A stretch of DNA of 64,000 nucleotides from DATLNF01 sp035536235. GTDB lineage: Bacteria > Actinomycetota > Actinomycetes > BP-191. The stretch is taken from NCBI GenBank assembly GCA_035536235.1, contig DATLOQ010000045.1, forward strand, positions 62,001 to 126,000. Reading direction: 5' to 3'. Each line of letters starts with the position of its first letter. Position 1 is the stretch's first letter. A model generated the notes under the pieces. It had not been told where the DNA came from. It ran no database searches and saw only the letters and a list, made by a program, of their open reading frames with translations. The position numbers and the translations under genes were made by a program. This document shows, in pieces, positions 8,390-17,105 of the stretch.

Positions 8390-8487
8390 CGATGTCACCT
8401 CACGTCGATCGCGGCTGCGTAGGTACGCACAGTACGGCGTCGCCGTCATGCCGGCACGCACGCGCCGGAGCCGCGCCGACATCGCAC

Positions 8488-8493
8488 TACGCT
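8488..8493 (+). promoter_or_regulatory. Candidate -10 box for leaderless Nudix gene
   Basis: TACGCT lies exactly 7 bases before the ATG at 8501, so transcription would begin at or next to the start codon. There is no ribosome-binding site before that ATG. Confidence 0.45.
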
Positions 8494-8500
8494 GCGGGAC

Positions 8501-9367
8501 ATGACCGACGCCGACCTGAGGCGGCTGCCGCCCGAGCTGCACGCGCGCGCCCGGGCCGTCGCCGCCGGGTCCGCCCCTGTCGCCGAGCCGCGGCATGCCG
8601 CGACCGTCATGCTCCTGCGCGACTCCGCTCCCGGACCCGGTGTTGAGGTCTACATGCTCCGGCGAGTTGCGGGCATGGCGTTCGCAGGAGGGATGTATGT
8701 CTTCCCCGGCGGCTCCGTCGACCCCCGCGACTCCGACGCGGAGGTGGCGTGGTCTGGTCCGCCGGACACTGAGTGGACGCGGCTGCTCAACGCCGATGCG
8801 CCACTCGCGAGGGCGCTCGTCTGCACCGCTGTGCGCGAGACGTTCGAAGAAGCGGGCGTGCTCCTTGCTGGGGCCGACGGTCAGCGCACGGTGACGGTGG
8901 ACCACGACATCGAGCACTGGGCTGGTGAGCAGGCGGCGCTGCTGGACCGCTCGGCATCCATAGCTGATGTGCTCTGCCGCAATAGTCTGGTGCTGCGAGC
9001 AGACCTGCTGCGGGCCTGGGCGCACTGGATCACGCCAGAGACCGAGCCCAAGCGCTTCGACACCCGCTTCTTCGTGGCCGCGCTGCCCGAGGGGCAGCGC
9101 CCGGTGCACTTCGCCGGAGAGAGCGATGCGAGCGAGTGGGTGCGTCCGGCAGACGCACTGGCGCGCCGTGCATCGGGCGAGATGGTGATGATGCCGCCGA
9201 CCGTGATGACCCTCGTCGAGCTCGCTGGGTTCGCGGATGTAGCCGAGGTGCTCAACGCCGCTGCGACGCGGCAGATCACCCCGGTGCTGCCGCGGGTCGT
9301 GGTCGCGGGTGAGGACGTTCTGCTCCTGCTGCCCGGTGACCCGGGCTACCCCCATGCCGACGCCTGA
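8501..9367 (+). CDS. Nudix hydrolase, NUDT19-like
   Basis: A 288-residue Nudix protein. The Nudix box is split by an insertion: FPGGSVDPRD is followed, about 40 residues later, by the catalytic helix AVRETFEEAGVLL. An interrupted box of this kind is known from the NUDT19 group, which cleaves CoA and related nucleotides. It heads an operon with the MBL-fold gene, which starts 14 bases inside its 3' end, and the cyclase/ATPase gene. The ATG is preceded by a TACGCT box rather than a ribosome site, which suggests a leaderless message. The substrate is not decided by the sequence. Confidence 0.85.
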   Translation: MTDADLRRLPPELHARARAVAAGSAPVAEPRHAATVMLLRDSAPGPGVEVYMLRRVAGMAFAGGMYVFPGGSVDPRDSDAEVAWSGPPDTEWTRLLNADAPLARALVCTAVRETFEEAGVLLAGADGQRTVTVDHDIEHWAGEQAALLDRSASIADVLCRNSLVLRADLLRAWAHWITPETEPKRFDTRFFVAALPEGQRPVHFAGESDASEWVRPADALARRASGEMVMMPPTVMTLVELAGFADVAEVLNAAATRQITPVLPRVVVAGEDVLLLLPGDPGYPHADA

Positions 9368-10172
9368 CGTCGTCAGCGGGCGGGCTCGTCGGGTGCTCGC
9401 CCCCAACCCGGGGCCCATGACGCTCGAAGGCACCAATACCTGGCTGCTCGCGGAGCCCGGTTCGACAGAGGTAGTGGTGGTCGACCCTGGGCCCGATGAC
9501 CCCGGTCACCTCGCGGCGATCCGCCGCAGCGCCGACGACGAGGGCCAGCGGATCGCCCTCGTCGTACTCACCCATGGACATCCGGACCACAGCGCGGGGG
9601 CGCGAAGTTTGGCCGCGGGTGCTGGTGTCGCCATTCGAGCCTTCGACCCGGCGCATCGCCTTGGCGACGAAGGACTCGGTGACGGTGACCTCGTCGAGAT
9701 CAGCGGTCTGGAGCTGCGGGGCCTCGCCACGCCGGGGCACAGTGCTGACCACGTCTGCCTGGTGATGCCGGCCGAGTCCGCAGTGCTGACCGGCGACCAC
9801 GTGCTGGGGCGCGGGACGTCAGTGGTGGCCCATCCCGACGGCCGGATGGCCGACTACCTGCGCTCGCTGGAGCGCCTTCGCGACCTGGGCGCGAGCCGCC
9901 TCCTGCCGGGTCACGGACCGGTGGTCGACGATCCCGCCACCGTCATCGAGCACTACATCGCGCACCGCCGCGAGCGACTGGACCAGCTGGTCACCGAGCT
10001 CGGTGCCATGGGCCTGGCCACCCCCCGAGAGCTGGTCGAGCGGATCTACGCCGACGTCGACCCGGTGCTGTGGTTTGCGGCAGAGATGAGCCTGCGGGCC
10101 GCTCTTGAGGTGCTGGTCGACGAAGGTCGCGCCGCTGTCGACGCCGACGGTCGACACGAGCTGCTGCGATGA
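9354..10172 (+). CDS. Metallo-beta-lactamase-fold hydrolase (LACTB2-like, Rv3677c-type)
   Basis: A 272-residue MBL-fold hydrolase of the LACTB2/glyoxalase II-like group. Zinc ligands are THGHPDH (HxHxDH), then TPGHSADHVCL and LTGDHVLG, with PGHGPVV as the last His. A C-terminal winged-helix-like tail (ATPRELVERIYADVDPVLWFAAEMSLRAAL) is typical of LACTB2. The start is ATG 9354, inside the end of the Nudix gene. It matches Rv3677c by position. LACTB2 relatives are endoribonucleases in mitochondria, but the bacterial substrate is unknown. Confidence 0.88.
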   Translation: MPTPDVVSGRARRVLAPNPGPMTLEGTNTWLLAEPGSTEVVVVDPGPDDPGHLAAIRRSADDEGQRIALVVLTHGHPDHSAGARSLAAGAGVAIRAFDPAHRLGDEGLGDGDLVEISGLELRGLATPGHSADHVCLVMPAESAVLTGDHVLGRGTSVVAHPDGRMADYLRSLERLRDLGASRLLPGHGPVVDDPATVIEHYIAHRRERLDQLVTELGAMGLATPRELVERIYADVDPVLWFAAEMSLRAALEVLVDEGRAAVDADGRHELLR

Positions 10173-13100
10173 GCGCGGGCCCCCCACTTGCGTGCCCGGT
10201 CTGCGGTACGCCGACCGTTCCCGCCGCCCACTTCTGCTTCCAGTGCGGTGCCGCACTGCAGGGCCTGAGCGACTTGCACAGTGATCACGGTGCAGAGCGC
10301 CGGGTGGTCACTGTCCTCTTCGGTGACCTCAGCGACTTCACGGCCTGGGCGGAGGACCTCGACCCGGAGCGAGTGGGGGTCGTCACCGACCGGCTGCTCG
10401 CCTCCCTGACGGACGCCGTAACCGCGTTCGGCGGCCATGTCGACAAGCTCACCGGCGACGGCATCATGGCGATCTTCGGAGCGCCGACGGCACACGAGGA
10501 CGACGCCGAACGAGCCGTCCGAGCCGCGATGCAGATGCAGGACGAGCTTGGCCGCCTCGTCGCCGAGGAGTCCGGCGGTGGGCGTCAGCTGGGGCTGCGC
10601 GTCGGGCTCAACACCGGCGAGGTGCTGGCCGGGGTGCGGGCCGGCGTGTCCTACACCGTCGTGGGCGACACGGTGAACACTGCCTCCCGCCTGTCCGACG
10701 CGGCAGGGGTCGGCGCGGTGGTGGCCGGCCAGGCCACGGTGGGGCCGACGCTCGCGATCGCCTCGTGGCGCGCGCTGCCGCCGCTGCGGCTGAAGGGCAA
10801 GCGCGACCCCGTGGTGGCGTATGAGCTGATCGCCCTGCGCCGGCGTACGGCGACCCGGCTCGGGCTTGGTGACGAAGCGCCGCTCACGGGCCGGGAGGCG
10901 GAGCTCGGGCTGCTGGTGAGCCGGGTACGCGACTCAGCGGAGCGACGTACGCCGACGACGCTGCTGCTCACCGGGGCGGCTGGTGTCGGCAAGACGCGGC
11001 TCTGGCGCGAGCTGGCCCGGGTGGTCGCCGAGATGCCTGGCTCCCGGGTGCTCGTCGGCCGATGCCCGCCGTACGGCCGCGCCCGGGACCTGGCCCCGAT
11101 CGTCGAGATGGTCCGCACCGCCTGCGGCGTCGGCGACGACGATGACGACGCGGTCGCCAGGGGACGCGTCGTTCGCCTCGTCAGCCGGCTCGACCATCCC
11201 GCGAGGGCACGGCGAGGCGGCGGGATGCTGACCGAAACGCTGCTCAACCTCCTCGGCCTTGGCGACGTCGACCTCACCGCCCCCCGGGAGGCCGCGCCGC
11301 CCGGCGAGCAGGGCGGGCGGGGAGAGAGCATCGCTGCGGCGCTGGCCGGACTCTTCTCGGCCCTGGCCGGGGAGGGTCCGCTTCTGCTGGTCGTGGACGA
11401 CCTCCAGTGGTCCGGACGCGGGCTGCTCGACCTGCTGACCGCTGTCGCATCGCAGCTCGACGGCGCGGTGACCATGCTCGCTGTGGGTCGACAGGAGCTG
11501 GTCGAAAAGCACGAGGACTGGAGTCCGCGGCTGCCCGACCCGGTGCTGCTGCCCCTGGCTCCGCTGGAGGAGCCGGCGGCCGACCGGCTGCTGCGCGCCT
11601 ACCTCGGCGGGTCGGAGCTGGCGGGCAGCGCGCGCCGGATGCTCCTGGACCGGGCGCAGGGCAATCCGTTCTTCCTCGCCGAGCTGCTGCACCTCCTCAT
11701 CGACCGAGGCCTGCTGCGTCGCGAGGACGAGGGGTGGGTGGTGACCGGCGACCTGCCGGAGCGGGTGCTGCCGGCCGGCGTGCACGCGGTGCTGGCCGCA
11801 CGCATCGACGCTCTGCCCGCGGCTGCCCGCGCCACCTTGCGGGCCGCGGCGGTGGTCGGCAACCGCTTCTGGACCGGTGCGCTCGTGGCACTGACGGGTC
11901 GGGCGGCCGACGAGGTGCGACAGCACCTCTCCGTGCTGGTCGACCACGACGTCGTCCGCTCGGCCGGCGGCGATGCCTGGTCCTTCACCCACGCGCTGAC
12001 TCGGGAGGTTGCCTATGCCGGCGTAGCAAAAGTCGACCGAGCCCGCGAGCACGCCCTGGTGGCGCACTGGGCCGTGCGAGAGCTGACGGGCAGCCCGGCG
12101 GAGGTCGATGTGGCCGTGGCGGCGCAAGCCGAGCTGGCCGCCAACCTGGCGCGCGAGATGTCGCTGCCCGTGGGCGACCCGGCCTGGCTGGCCGCCGAGG
12201 TCGGTGTCCTCGCGCTAGTGCGGCTTGGCCGCACCTCCCTCGCGCGCGACGACAACATCAGTGCGGTGGAGCTGCTGGGACGGGCTACGGCACTTGGCAC
12301 GGACAGCGTGTCGGCGGCCGCTTCCTTCGACGCCGGCGTGGCGTACGCCGATGCGCTGGCGCGCGTCCACCGCCTCGATGAAGCTCTGGTCGCACTGGCT
12401 CCCGCGTTGGCCGCCGCTGACCTGGGTGTGCTCGCCGGTGCGCTCGCGGTGCAGGGGGACGTGCGGCGCAAGCAGGGCGACGACAAGGGGGCGACGGAGT
12501 CCTTCGTCCGGGCGCTGGCCGCTGCCTCAGAGGTGGGTGACGACCGGCTCGTGGCCGAGGCGCTGCGCCAGCTCGGCCTCCTCGACTTCTTCGCCGGGCG
12601 GCTCCCGGAGGCGGAGGAGCGGTTCACCCAGGCCCTTGAGCTGGCCCGCAGGGTCCGCGATCCGCGCGGCACGGGGTGGGCACTGCAGCACTTGGCGTGG
12701 AGCGCGACGACGCGGGGCGACTACGCCCGCGCCGACGAGACCCTGCGGGCGGCTACGGCGGTCTTCGCCGAGTTCGACGACGACCGGGGAGTCGCCTGGT
12801 GTGCCGGCACCGAGGCGTTGGTCCGGATGCTCCAGGGGCGGCTGGGAGAAGCGAAGAGCCTGGTCCGGGTGCTGATCGACCAGACCCGGGCCCACGGCAA
12901 CCGGTGGGCGGCCGGCGCTTGCCTCACCATCGACGCCATTGCGTCCAGCGAGCTCGGGAACGTGACGCTGGCCGTCGAGCGGGGACGCCAGGCGCACCTG
13001 ATCTTCACGGAGCTCGCCGACTCATGGGGTACGTCGCTCGCGCTGGTCGCCCGAGGGATGGCGGCGAGGGCCGGGGGCTCCGCGGAGGAGGCGGTGCTGC

Positions 13101-13684
13101 TGCTCTCCGAGTCAGCTCTTCATGCTGACCGCCACCGGCATCCTTCGGTAGGCACCCTGGCGCTGGTGACCCTCGGCTGGTGTCACTACGAGGCGCAGCG
13201 CCTCGACGACGCGGAAGCCGCCGTTCGTCGATCCCTGGAGCTTGCGGGAGGCCTCGGACTTGAGCCGCAGGCCGCGACGGGCGAACGGGTGCTCCTGGCG
13301 CTGATCGCCCGAGCTCGCGGCGACCTGCCGACGGCGCTGCGCACCCTGCACGACGTCACGAGGACGCCGGCCAGCTCGACGCTGCTGTTCCCCATGCGCC
13401 AGGCCGTCGCTCACTACGCCGCGACGCTGCTCCAGGCGGGTCGTCTCTCGGAGGCACTGGCCCAGGCGGAGCTGGCGCTCAGCGTGCCGGCCGAGGACGT
13501 GCGCTCCACGGTGATCGCCCACCGCGCCTATGGTGCCGCCCTCGCTGCGACCGGCCGACGGGCGGACGCGGAGCAGGCTCTACGCACGGCCTGCCGCGTC
13601 GCGGAGTCGACCGAGCATGTGCGGGAGCGAGAGGTGACGCAGCGCGCTCTGGCGGACTTCCTTGCCGGCGCTGCTGCGAGGTAA
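10169..13684 (+). CDS. Zinc ribbon - class III adenylate cyclase - AAA/STAND ATPase - TPR protein
   Basis: A 1171-residue multidomain signalling protein. Order: double-cysteine zinc ribbon (Cys9, Cys12, Cys23, Cys26); class III cyclase domain (about 44-220); AAA/STAND ATPase (Walker A GAAGVGKT about 269-276, Walker B LLLVVDDLQW); a long C-terminal region of TPR-like helices. The cyclase keeps both metal aspartates (Asp53 in FGDLSDF, Asp97 in LTGDG), the adenine-selecting Lys93 and Asp167, and Asn170/Arg174 of the transition-state pair, so it is predicted to make cAMP. There is no LuxR helix-turn-helix at the end. It overlaps the MBL gene by 4 bases (ATGA). In M. tuberculosis the next gene on this side is crp; here that interval holds this cyclase instead. 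Confidence 0.88.
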   Translation: MSAGPPLACPVCGTPTVPAAHFCFQCGAALQGLSDLHSDHGAERRVVTVLFGDLSDFTAWAEDLDPERVGVVTDRLLASLTDAVTAFGGHVDKLTGDGIMAIFGAPTAHEDDAERAVRAAMQMQDELGRLVAEESGGGRQLGLRVGLNTGEVLAGVRAGVSYTVVGDTVNTASRLSDAAGVGAVVAGQATVGPTLAIASWRALPPLRLKGKRDPVVAYELIALRRRTATRLGLGDEAPLTGREAELGLLVSRVRDSAERRTPTTLLLTGAAGVGKTRLWRELARVVAEMPGSRVLVGRCPPYGRARDLAPIVEMVRTACGVGDDDDDAVARGRVVRLVSRLDHPARARRGGGMLTETLLNLLGLGDVDLTAPREAAPPGEQGGRGESIAAALAGLFSALAGEGPLLLVVDDLQWSGRGLLDLLTAVASQLDGAVTMLAVGRQELVEKHEDWSPRLPDPVLLPLAPLEEPAADRLLRAYLGGSELAGSARRMLLDRAQGNPFFLAELLHLLIDRGLLRREDEGWVVTGDLPERVLPAGVHAVLAARIDALPAAARATLRAAAVVGNRFWTGALVALTGRAADEVRQHLSVLVDHDVVRSAGGDAWSFTHALTREVAYAGVAKVDRAREHALVAHWAVRELTGSPAEVDVAVAAQAELAANLAREMSLPVGDPAWLAAEVGVLALVRLGRTSLARDDNISAVELLGRATALGTDSVSAAASFDAGVAYADALARVHRLDEALVALAPALAAADLGVLAGALAVQGDVRRKQGDDKGATESFVRALAAASEVGDDRLVAEALRQLGLLDFFAGRLPEAEERFTQALELARRVRDPRGTGWALQHLAWSATTRGDYARADETLRAATAVFAEFDDDRGVAWCAGTEALVRMLQGRLGEAKSLVRVLIDQTRAHGNRWAAGACLTIDAIASSELGNVTLAVERGRQAHLIFTELADSWGTSLALVARGMAARAGGSAEEAVLLLSESALHADRHRHPSVGTLALVTLGWCHYEAQRLDDAEAAVRRSLELAGGLGLEPQAATGERVLLALIARARGDLPTALRTLHDVTRTPASSTLLFPMRQAVAHYAATLLQAGRLSEALAQAELALSVPAEDVRSTVIAHRAYGAALAATGRRADAEQALRTACRVAESTEHVREREVTQRALADFLAGAAAR

Positions 13685-13710
13685 GCCTCAGGAAGGGTCA
13701 GTGCGGCAGG

Positions 13711-13956
13711 TCACTCCGCAGAGGTGCTCTGCGCACGCCCGCGACGGCGCCAGTACCGGTCGAGAGCTGACGCGTAGCCATGGCTGACGAACGTCTCGAG
13801 CTCCTCCGGACGAGCGTTGACCAAGAAGGTCTCCAGCTGCAGCCCCACCTCGTCGACGCGCAGCGGGCGCTCAACGCGTTCCATGCCCAGCATCGCCAAC
13901 ATCAGCGCCAGCGGGAACACCAGCACGATCAGCGGCAGGAGCAGGTCTGTCGACAC
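13711..13956 (-). CDS. Small membrane-anchored protein, unknown function
   Basis: An 81-residue protein with one N-terminal membrane segment (about residues 4-23, rich in Leu/Val), then MERVERPLRVDEVGLQLETFL and a charged cytoplasmic tail ending in RRRGRAQSTSAE. It starts with GTG at 13956 and is divergent from the zinc dehydrogenase across 56 bases; it converges on the cyclase/ATPase gene. The reading frame has normal GC-rich codon use, which supports it being real. No known family was recognised. Confidence 0.6.
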   Translation of the reverse strand: MSTDLLLPLIVLVFPLALMLAMLGMERVERPLRVDEVGLQLETFLVNARPEELETFVSHGYASALDRYWRRRGRAQSTSAE

Positions 13957-13999
13957 TTCTGACGGGTACCCATTTCTGCGCCGGTCACTCCTGGCGAAC

Positions 14000-14005
14000 T
14001 AGGGT
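14000..14005 (+). promoter_or_regulatory. Candidate -10 box for leaderless dehydrogenase gene
   Basis: TAGGGT is 7 bases before the ATG at 14013. The same bases could be read as a poor ribosome site (AGGGTG), so either a leaderless or a short-leader message is possible. Confidence 0.4.
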
Positions 14006-14012
14006 GCGACCC

Positions 14013-15059
14013 ATGAGGGCTGTGGTCTATCGCGGCGAGCACGACGTCCGGGTGGAGGACGTCGCCGAGCCGGAGATCCTCTCGCCGGGTGACGCCATCG
14101 TCCGGGTGAGCAAAGCGGCGATCTGCGGCTCCGATCTGCACTTCTACAACGGCCGGGTGCCCGGCGTCTTCGAGGGCACGGTTGTCGGACACGAGTACGT
14201 CGGCACGGTGGTGGCCACCGGCGATGACGTCACCCGGTTCGGCGTCGGCGACGAGGTCGTCGGCTCCTTCCAGATCGCCTGCGGTCGCTGCGTCCCCTGT
14301 CGCGCAGGGCGGTTCAATCACTGCGATGACTTGGGCGTCCTGGGCTACGGGATCTTCGTCGGCGACCTCGCCGGGGCTCAGGCCGAGCTGGTGCGGATCC
14401 CGCACGCCGACGTGAACCTCCTCGCCGTTCCGCCGGGCATCACCGGTGAGCAGGCGCTGTTCGCCGGCGACATCCTGACCACTGGCTGGTACGCCGCGGG
14501 CATCGCGGACATCACCCCGGGCGCCACGGTCGCCGTCGTCGGCTGCGGACCCGTCGGGACCTTCGCGCAGCTGGCTGCGAAGGCCATGGGAGCCTCGGCA
14601 GTCGTGGCGATGGACCTGGTGCCCAGCCGGTTGGAGCTGGCGCGCTCGCTGGGCTCCGTGCCGGTCAACATCGCCGACCGGTCCCCAGCCGTGGCGGTGG
14701 AGGACATCCTCGGCGGCTCGGCCGACGTGGTGATCGAGACGGTCGGGCTCCCCCCGGCACTGATCACTGCCATCGACTGTGTGCGGCCCGGTGGCACGGT
14801 GAGCGTGATCGGGGTGCACACCGACTTCGAGCAGTCGCTGCCGGTCAGCAACCTCTTCACCCGCAACATCACCCTGCGATTCGGCGGCTTGTGCAACGTG
14901 CAAGGCTGGTGGGAGCAGGCGCTGCACGCAGTCGCGTCCGGCCAGGTCGACCCCACGGTGGTCATCAGCCACCGGATGCCGCTCGAAGAAGCCGCGGAGG
15001 GCTACCGGCTCTTCGAGGCCAAGACGGCGATGAAGGTCGTGCTGGACGTCAGCCCCTGA
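14013..15059 (+). CDS. Zinc-binding medium-chain alcohol dehydrogenase
   Basis: A zinc-dependent MDR-family dehydrogenase of about 348 residues. Catalytic zinc ligands lie in CGSDLHFYNG and GHEYVG; the structural zinc site is CGRCVPCRAGRFNHC; the Rossmann motif is VAVVGCGPVG. The closest group by pattern is the threonine/sorbitol or formaldehyde-like zinc dehydrogenases, but the substrate cannot be assigned. ATG 14013 is preferred over the in-frame GTG at 14004. It is a single gene between the divergent small membrane protein and the convergent rsiG, and has no counterpart in the M. tuberculosis gene order. Confidence 0.9.
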   Translation: MRAVVYRGEHDVRVEDVAEPEILSPGDAIVRVSKAAICGSDLHFYNGRVPGVFEGTVVGHEYVGTVVATGDDVTRFGVGDEVVGSFQIACGRCVPCRAGRFNHCDDLGVLGYGIFVGDLAGAQAELVRIPHADVNLLAVPPGITGEQALFAGDILTTGWYAAGIADITPGATVAVVGCGPVGTFAQLAAKAMGASAVVAMDLVPSRLELARSLGSVPVNIADRSPAVAVEDILGGSADVVIETVGLPPALITAIDCVRPGGTVSVIGVHTDFEQSLPVSNLFTRNITLRFGGLCNVQGWWEQALHAVASGQVDPTVVISHRMPLEEAAEGYRLFEAKTAMKVVLDVSP

Positions 15060-15066
15060 CGGCCTA

Positions 15067-15627
15067 TCAGGCGGTGCTGCGGGCCGGGCTGTGTGACGTC
15101 GGGAGGACGCCGAGGCACAGTGCGGGCTCCTCCCGATAGCGGGCGATCAGCTCCGTCGTAGCCGCCGAGATCCGTTGGTGGAGCGCGGACCGGTAGGCGG
15201 AGAGCTGGGCCTCGGCTTCCGTCAGCTCGGACACCAGCGCGGCCCGGCCCGCTTCGTCGCCTGGTTCAACGGTGCGGTCCCAGAGCTGCTCCAGGTTGGG
15301 CAGCGGGGGGATGTCGTCGAAGGGCATGATCTCGATGAGCGCGGTGCGCCCGCCGGCGACCCGTGAGTCCGTGAGCATCGGACGCAGGTGGTCGAGGTCG
15401 CCGGTCATCCGCTCGGCGCGCAGGGTGTCCAGCCGAGCCTGCAGGATGCGCCGCCAGTAGGAGACGCGGCTCTCCTCCTGGCTCAGCGTCTGGCGGTAAT
15501 GCCGTACGCCGTCCAGCCTGAGGTGGTTGAAGTCCGCACTGCGCTCGGGCACCGCCTTCGGCTCACCCGATTGGGACGTCAAGACTTCACCTTCGATAGG
15601 GGCACTCGGCTGCTGATGCTGGGTCAC
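15067..15627 (-). CDS. rsiG: RsiG-like c-di-GMP-responsive anti-sigma factor
   Basis: A 186-residue helical-hairpin protein of the RsiG family, whose Streptomyces member holds the sporulation sigma factor WhiG inactive when bound to c-di-GMP. The family binding motif E-x3-S-x2-R-x3-Q-x3-D is present intact on the first helix as Glu52, Ser56, Arg59, Gln63, Asp67 (ESRVSYWRRILQARLD). On the second helix the spacing is kept but two positions differ: Glu139, Ser143, Arg146, His150, Ser154 (EAQLSAYRSALHQRIS). The region LRLDGVRHYRQTL before the first motif matches the sigma-contacting start of the family. GTG start at 15627 lies inside a 22-base dyad. No sigma gene lies beside it, so a WhiG-like partner would be elsewhere. 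Confidence 0.85.
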   Translation of the reverse strand: MTQHQQPSAPIEGEVLTSQSGEPKAVPERSADFNHLRLDGVRHYRQTLSQEESRVSYWRRILQARLDTLRAERMTGDLDHLRPMLTDSRVAGGRTALIEIMPFDDIPPLPNLEQLWDRTVEPGDEAGRAALVSELTEAEAQLSAYRSALHQRISAATTELIARYREEPALCLGVLPTSHSPARSTA

Positions 15628-15640
15628 TGCAGTAACCCAG
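15619..15640. promoter_or_regulatory. Dyad over the rsiG start codon
   Basis: CTGGGTCACTG and CAGTAACCCAG form a 22-base palindrome with a single mismatched pair. It covers the rsiG GTG (15625-15627 on the minus strand), a position where a bound repressor or a small hairpin would block expression. The core TCAC-n4-GTAA resembles a BldD site but the spacing is one base short. Confidence 0.45.
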
Positions 15641-15714
15641 TGTCGGCATCGTCACGGGCATGCGGGTGCTTGAGTGGGCCATCCGGGTGATCAGCACGCG
15701 CGCCGGTGGCGTCG

Positions 15715-15720
15715 TACGCT
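15715..15720 (+). promoter_or_regulatory. Candidate -10 box for leaderless nth
   Basis: TACGCT is 7 bases ahead of the nth ATG at 15728, the same hexamer and spacing as before the Nudix gene at 8501. No ribosome site precedes the ATG. Confidence 0.45.
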
Positions 15721-15727
15721 TCTGTCG

Positions 15728-16408
15728 ATGAGCCCGACCCGCGCCGCCACCCTGTCGGCGAGCCGCACCGCGCTGGTCCGTCGGGCCCGCGCGGTCAACC
15801 GCGGGCTCGCCCAGGCCTACCCCGACGCGCACTGCGAGCTCGACTTCACCACGCCGCTCGAGCTCTGCGTGGCGACGATCCTCAGTGCCCAGTGCACCGA
15901 CAAGAAGGTCAACGAGGTCACCCCGGCGCTGTTCGCCCGCTATCGCAGCGCTGCGGACTACGCCGGGGCGGACCGCGACGAGATGGAAGTGCTGATCAAG
16001 CAGACCGGCTTCTTCCGGGCCAAGACGACGTCGCTGATCGGGCTCGGCCAGGCTCTCTGCGACCGCTACCAGGGGCAGGTGCCCGGACGGCTCGAGGACC
16101 TGATCACCCTGCCGGGCATCGGGCGCAAGACCGCCAACGTCGTGCTCGGCAATGCTTTCGGCGTCCCCGGGCTGACCGTCGACACCCACTTCGGCCGGCT
16201 GGCCCGGCGCCTCGGCTGGACCGTGGAGGACGACCCGGTGAAGGTCGAGCGTGAGGTGATGGACCTGATCCCTCGAGCCGAGTGGACGATGCTGTCGCAC
16301 CGGCTCATCTGGCACGGCCGCCGCTGCTGCTTCGCCCGCAAGCCGGCTTGTGGCGCCTGCAGCGTGGCCCGGCTGTGCCCGTCGGCGGGTCTAGTGGGCA
16401 CTCCCTGA
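15728..16408 (+). CDS. nth: Endonuclease III
   Basis: DNA glycosylase/AP lyase of 226 residues that removes oxidised pyrimidines. The helix-hairpin-helix LPGIGRKTANVVLG supplies the catalytic Lys134, and VDTHFGRL supplies Asp152. The [4Fe-4S] loop is C-x6-C-x2-C-x5-C at Cys201, 208, 211 and 217. ATG 15728 gives the usual family length; upstream in-frame starts would add a tail not seen in homologues. It matches Rv3674c, and the next gene is again the TlpA-like protein, so the old gene order resumes here after the cyclase-rsiG interval. Confidence 0.97.
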   Translation: MSPTRAATLSASRTALVRRARAVNRGLAQAYPDAHCELDFTTPLELCVATILSAQCTDKKVNEVTPALFARYRSAADYAGADRDEMEVLIKQTGFFRAKTTSLIGLGQALCDRYQGQVPGRLEDLITLPGIGRKTANVVLGNAFGVPGLTVDTHFGRLARRLGWTVEDDPVKVEREVMDLIPRAEWTMLSHRLIWHGRRCCFARKPACGACSVARLCPSAGLVGTP

Positions 16409-16421
16409 TGAGCCTCCCCGA

Positions 16422-17054
16422 ATGAACCACGTCGACCGCCGTACGACGGCAGTGGTGCTTGTCTTGGTCGCGTCCCTCCTTGGCTGCACCGGCGGCTCGA
16501 GCGGGGACGGCCGGGCCAAGGAGTCCGAGGGCATCTTCGATCCCTCCGACGACCGGAGCCTGCCGCCGATCGCCACCGCCGACTGCCCGGACACCAGCGT
16601 GCTCCGTCCGGCGGCTTCCTCGGGCGCCCGGCTGCCCGACCTCGACCTCGCCTGTATCGGGTCCGACCGCACCGTGTCGCTCCGGGCCATCAGCGGGGTG
16701 CCGACCGTCCTCAACGTGTGGGCGTCGTGGTGCCTGCCGTGCAAGAAGGAGATGCCGGCCTTCCAGCGGGTCTTCACCGCGGCCCGAGGGCGGGTCGCCT
16801 TCCTCGGAGTGAACGTCGCGGACGACGAGCGCAACGCCCGAGCCACGATCCAGAGCACCGGCATCTCCTATGCCAGCGTCCGCTCGGCGGGTCGAGAGAT
16901 GCTCAACGCGCTACGGGTGCCCGGCCCGCCCACGACGCTGTTCGTCGACGCCCGGGGTGCCCTCGTTCACCAGGAAGTGGGTGAGCTCAGCGAGGCCGAG
17001 CTGCGCCAGCGGATCGAGGAGCATCTCGGCGTCGACGTACCCGCCATTCCGTGA
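16422..17054 (+). CDS. TlpA/ResA-like thioredoxin lipoprotein
   Basis: A 210-residue exported thiol-disulfide protein (Rv3673c-type). A lipoprotein signal ends LLGC at about residue 22, followed by a low-complexity linker and a thioredoxin fold with the redox pair in WASWCLPCKKEMP. The cis-proline region GPPTTLFVD completes the active site. It probably sits on the outer face of the membrane and reduces or rescues disulfides, perhaps in cytochrome c or secreted proteins. It lies 13 bases after nth and upstream of a Nudix gene, as in mycobacteria. Confidence 0.92.
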   Translation: MNHVDRRTTAVVLVLVASLLGCTGGSSGDGRAKESEGIFDPSDDRSLPPIATADCPDTSVLRPAASSGARLPDLDLACIGSDRTVSLRAISGVPTVLNVWASWCLPCKKEMPAFQRVFTAARGRVAFLGVNVADDERNARATIQSTGISYASVRSAGREMLNALRVPGPPTTLFVDARGALVHQEVGELSEAELRQRIEEHLGVDVPAIP

Positions 17055-17105
17055 CCCCCCCAACCGCCTCGCCGCGTCCGCACCTCCGCCGGGCGCGCCC
17101 CGCCC

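Noticed and set aside
7898..9436. A 512-residue minus-strand reading frame
   Set aside because: Its first two-thirds are the antisense of the Nudix gene, with Arg/Gly/His-rich composition; only the last 163 residues are a plausible protein.
15619..15640. BldD binding site at the rsiG start
   Set aside because: The BldD consensus needs five bases between TnAC and GTnA; here there are four.
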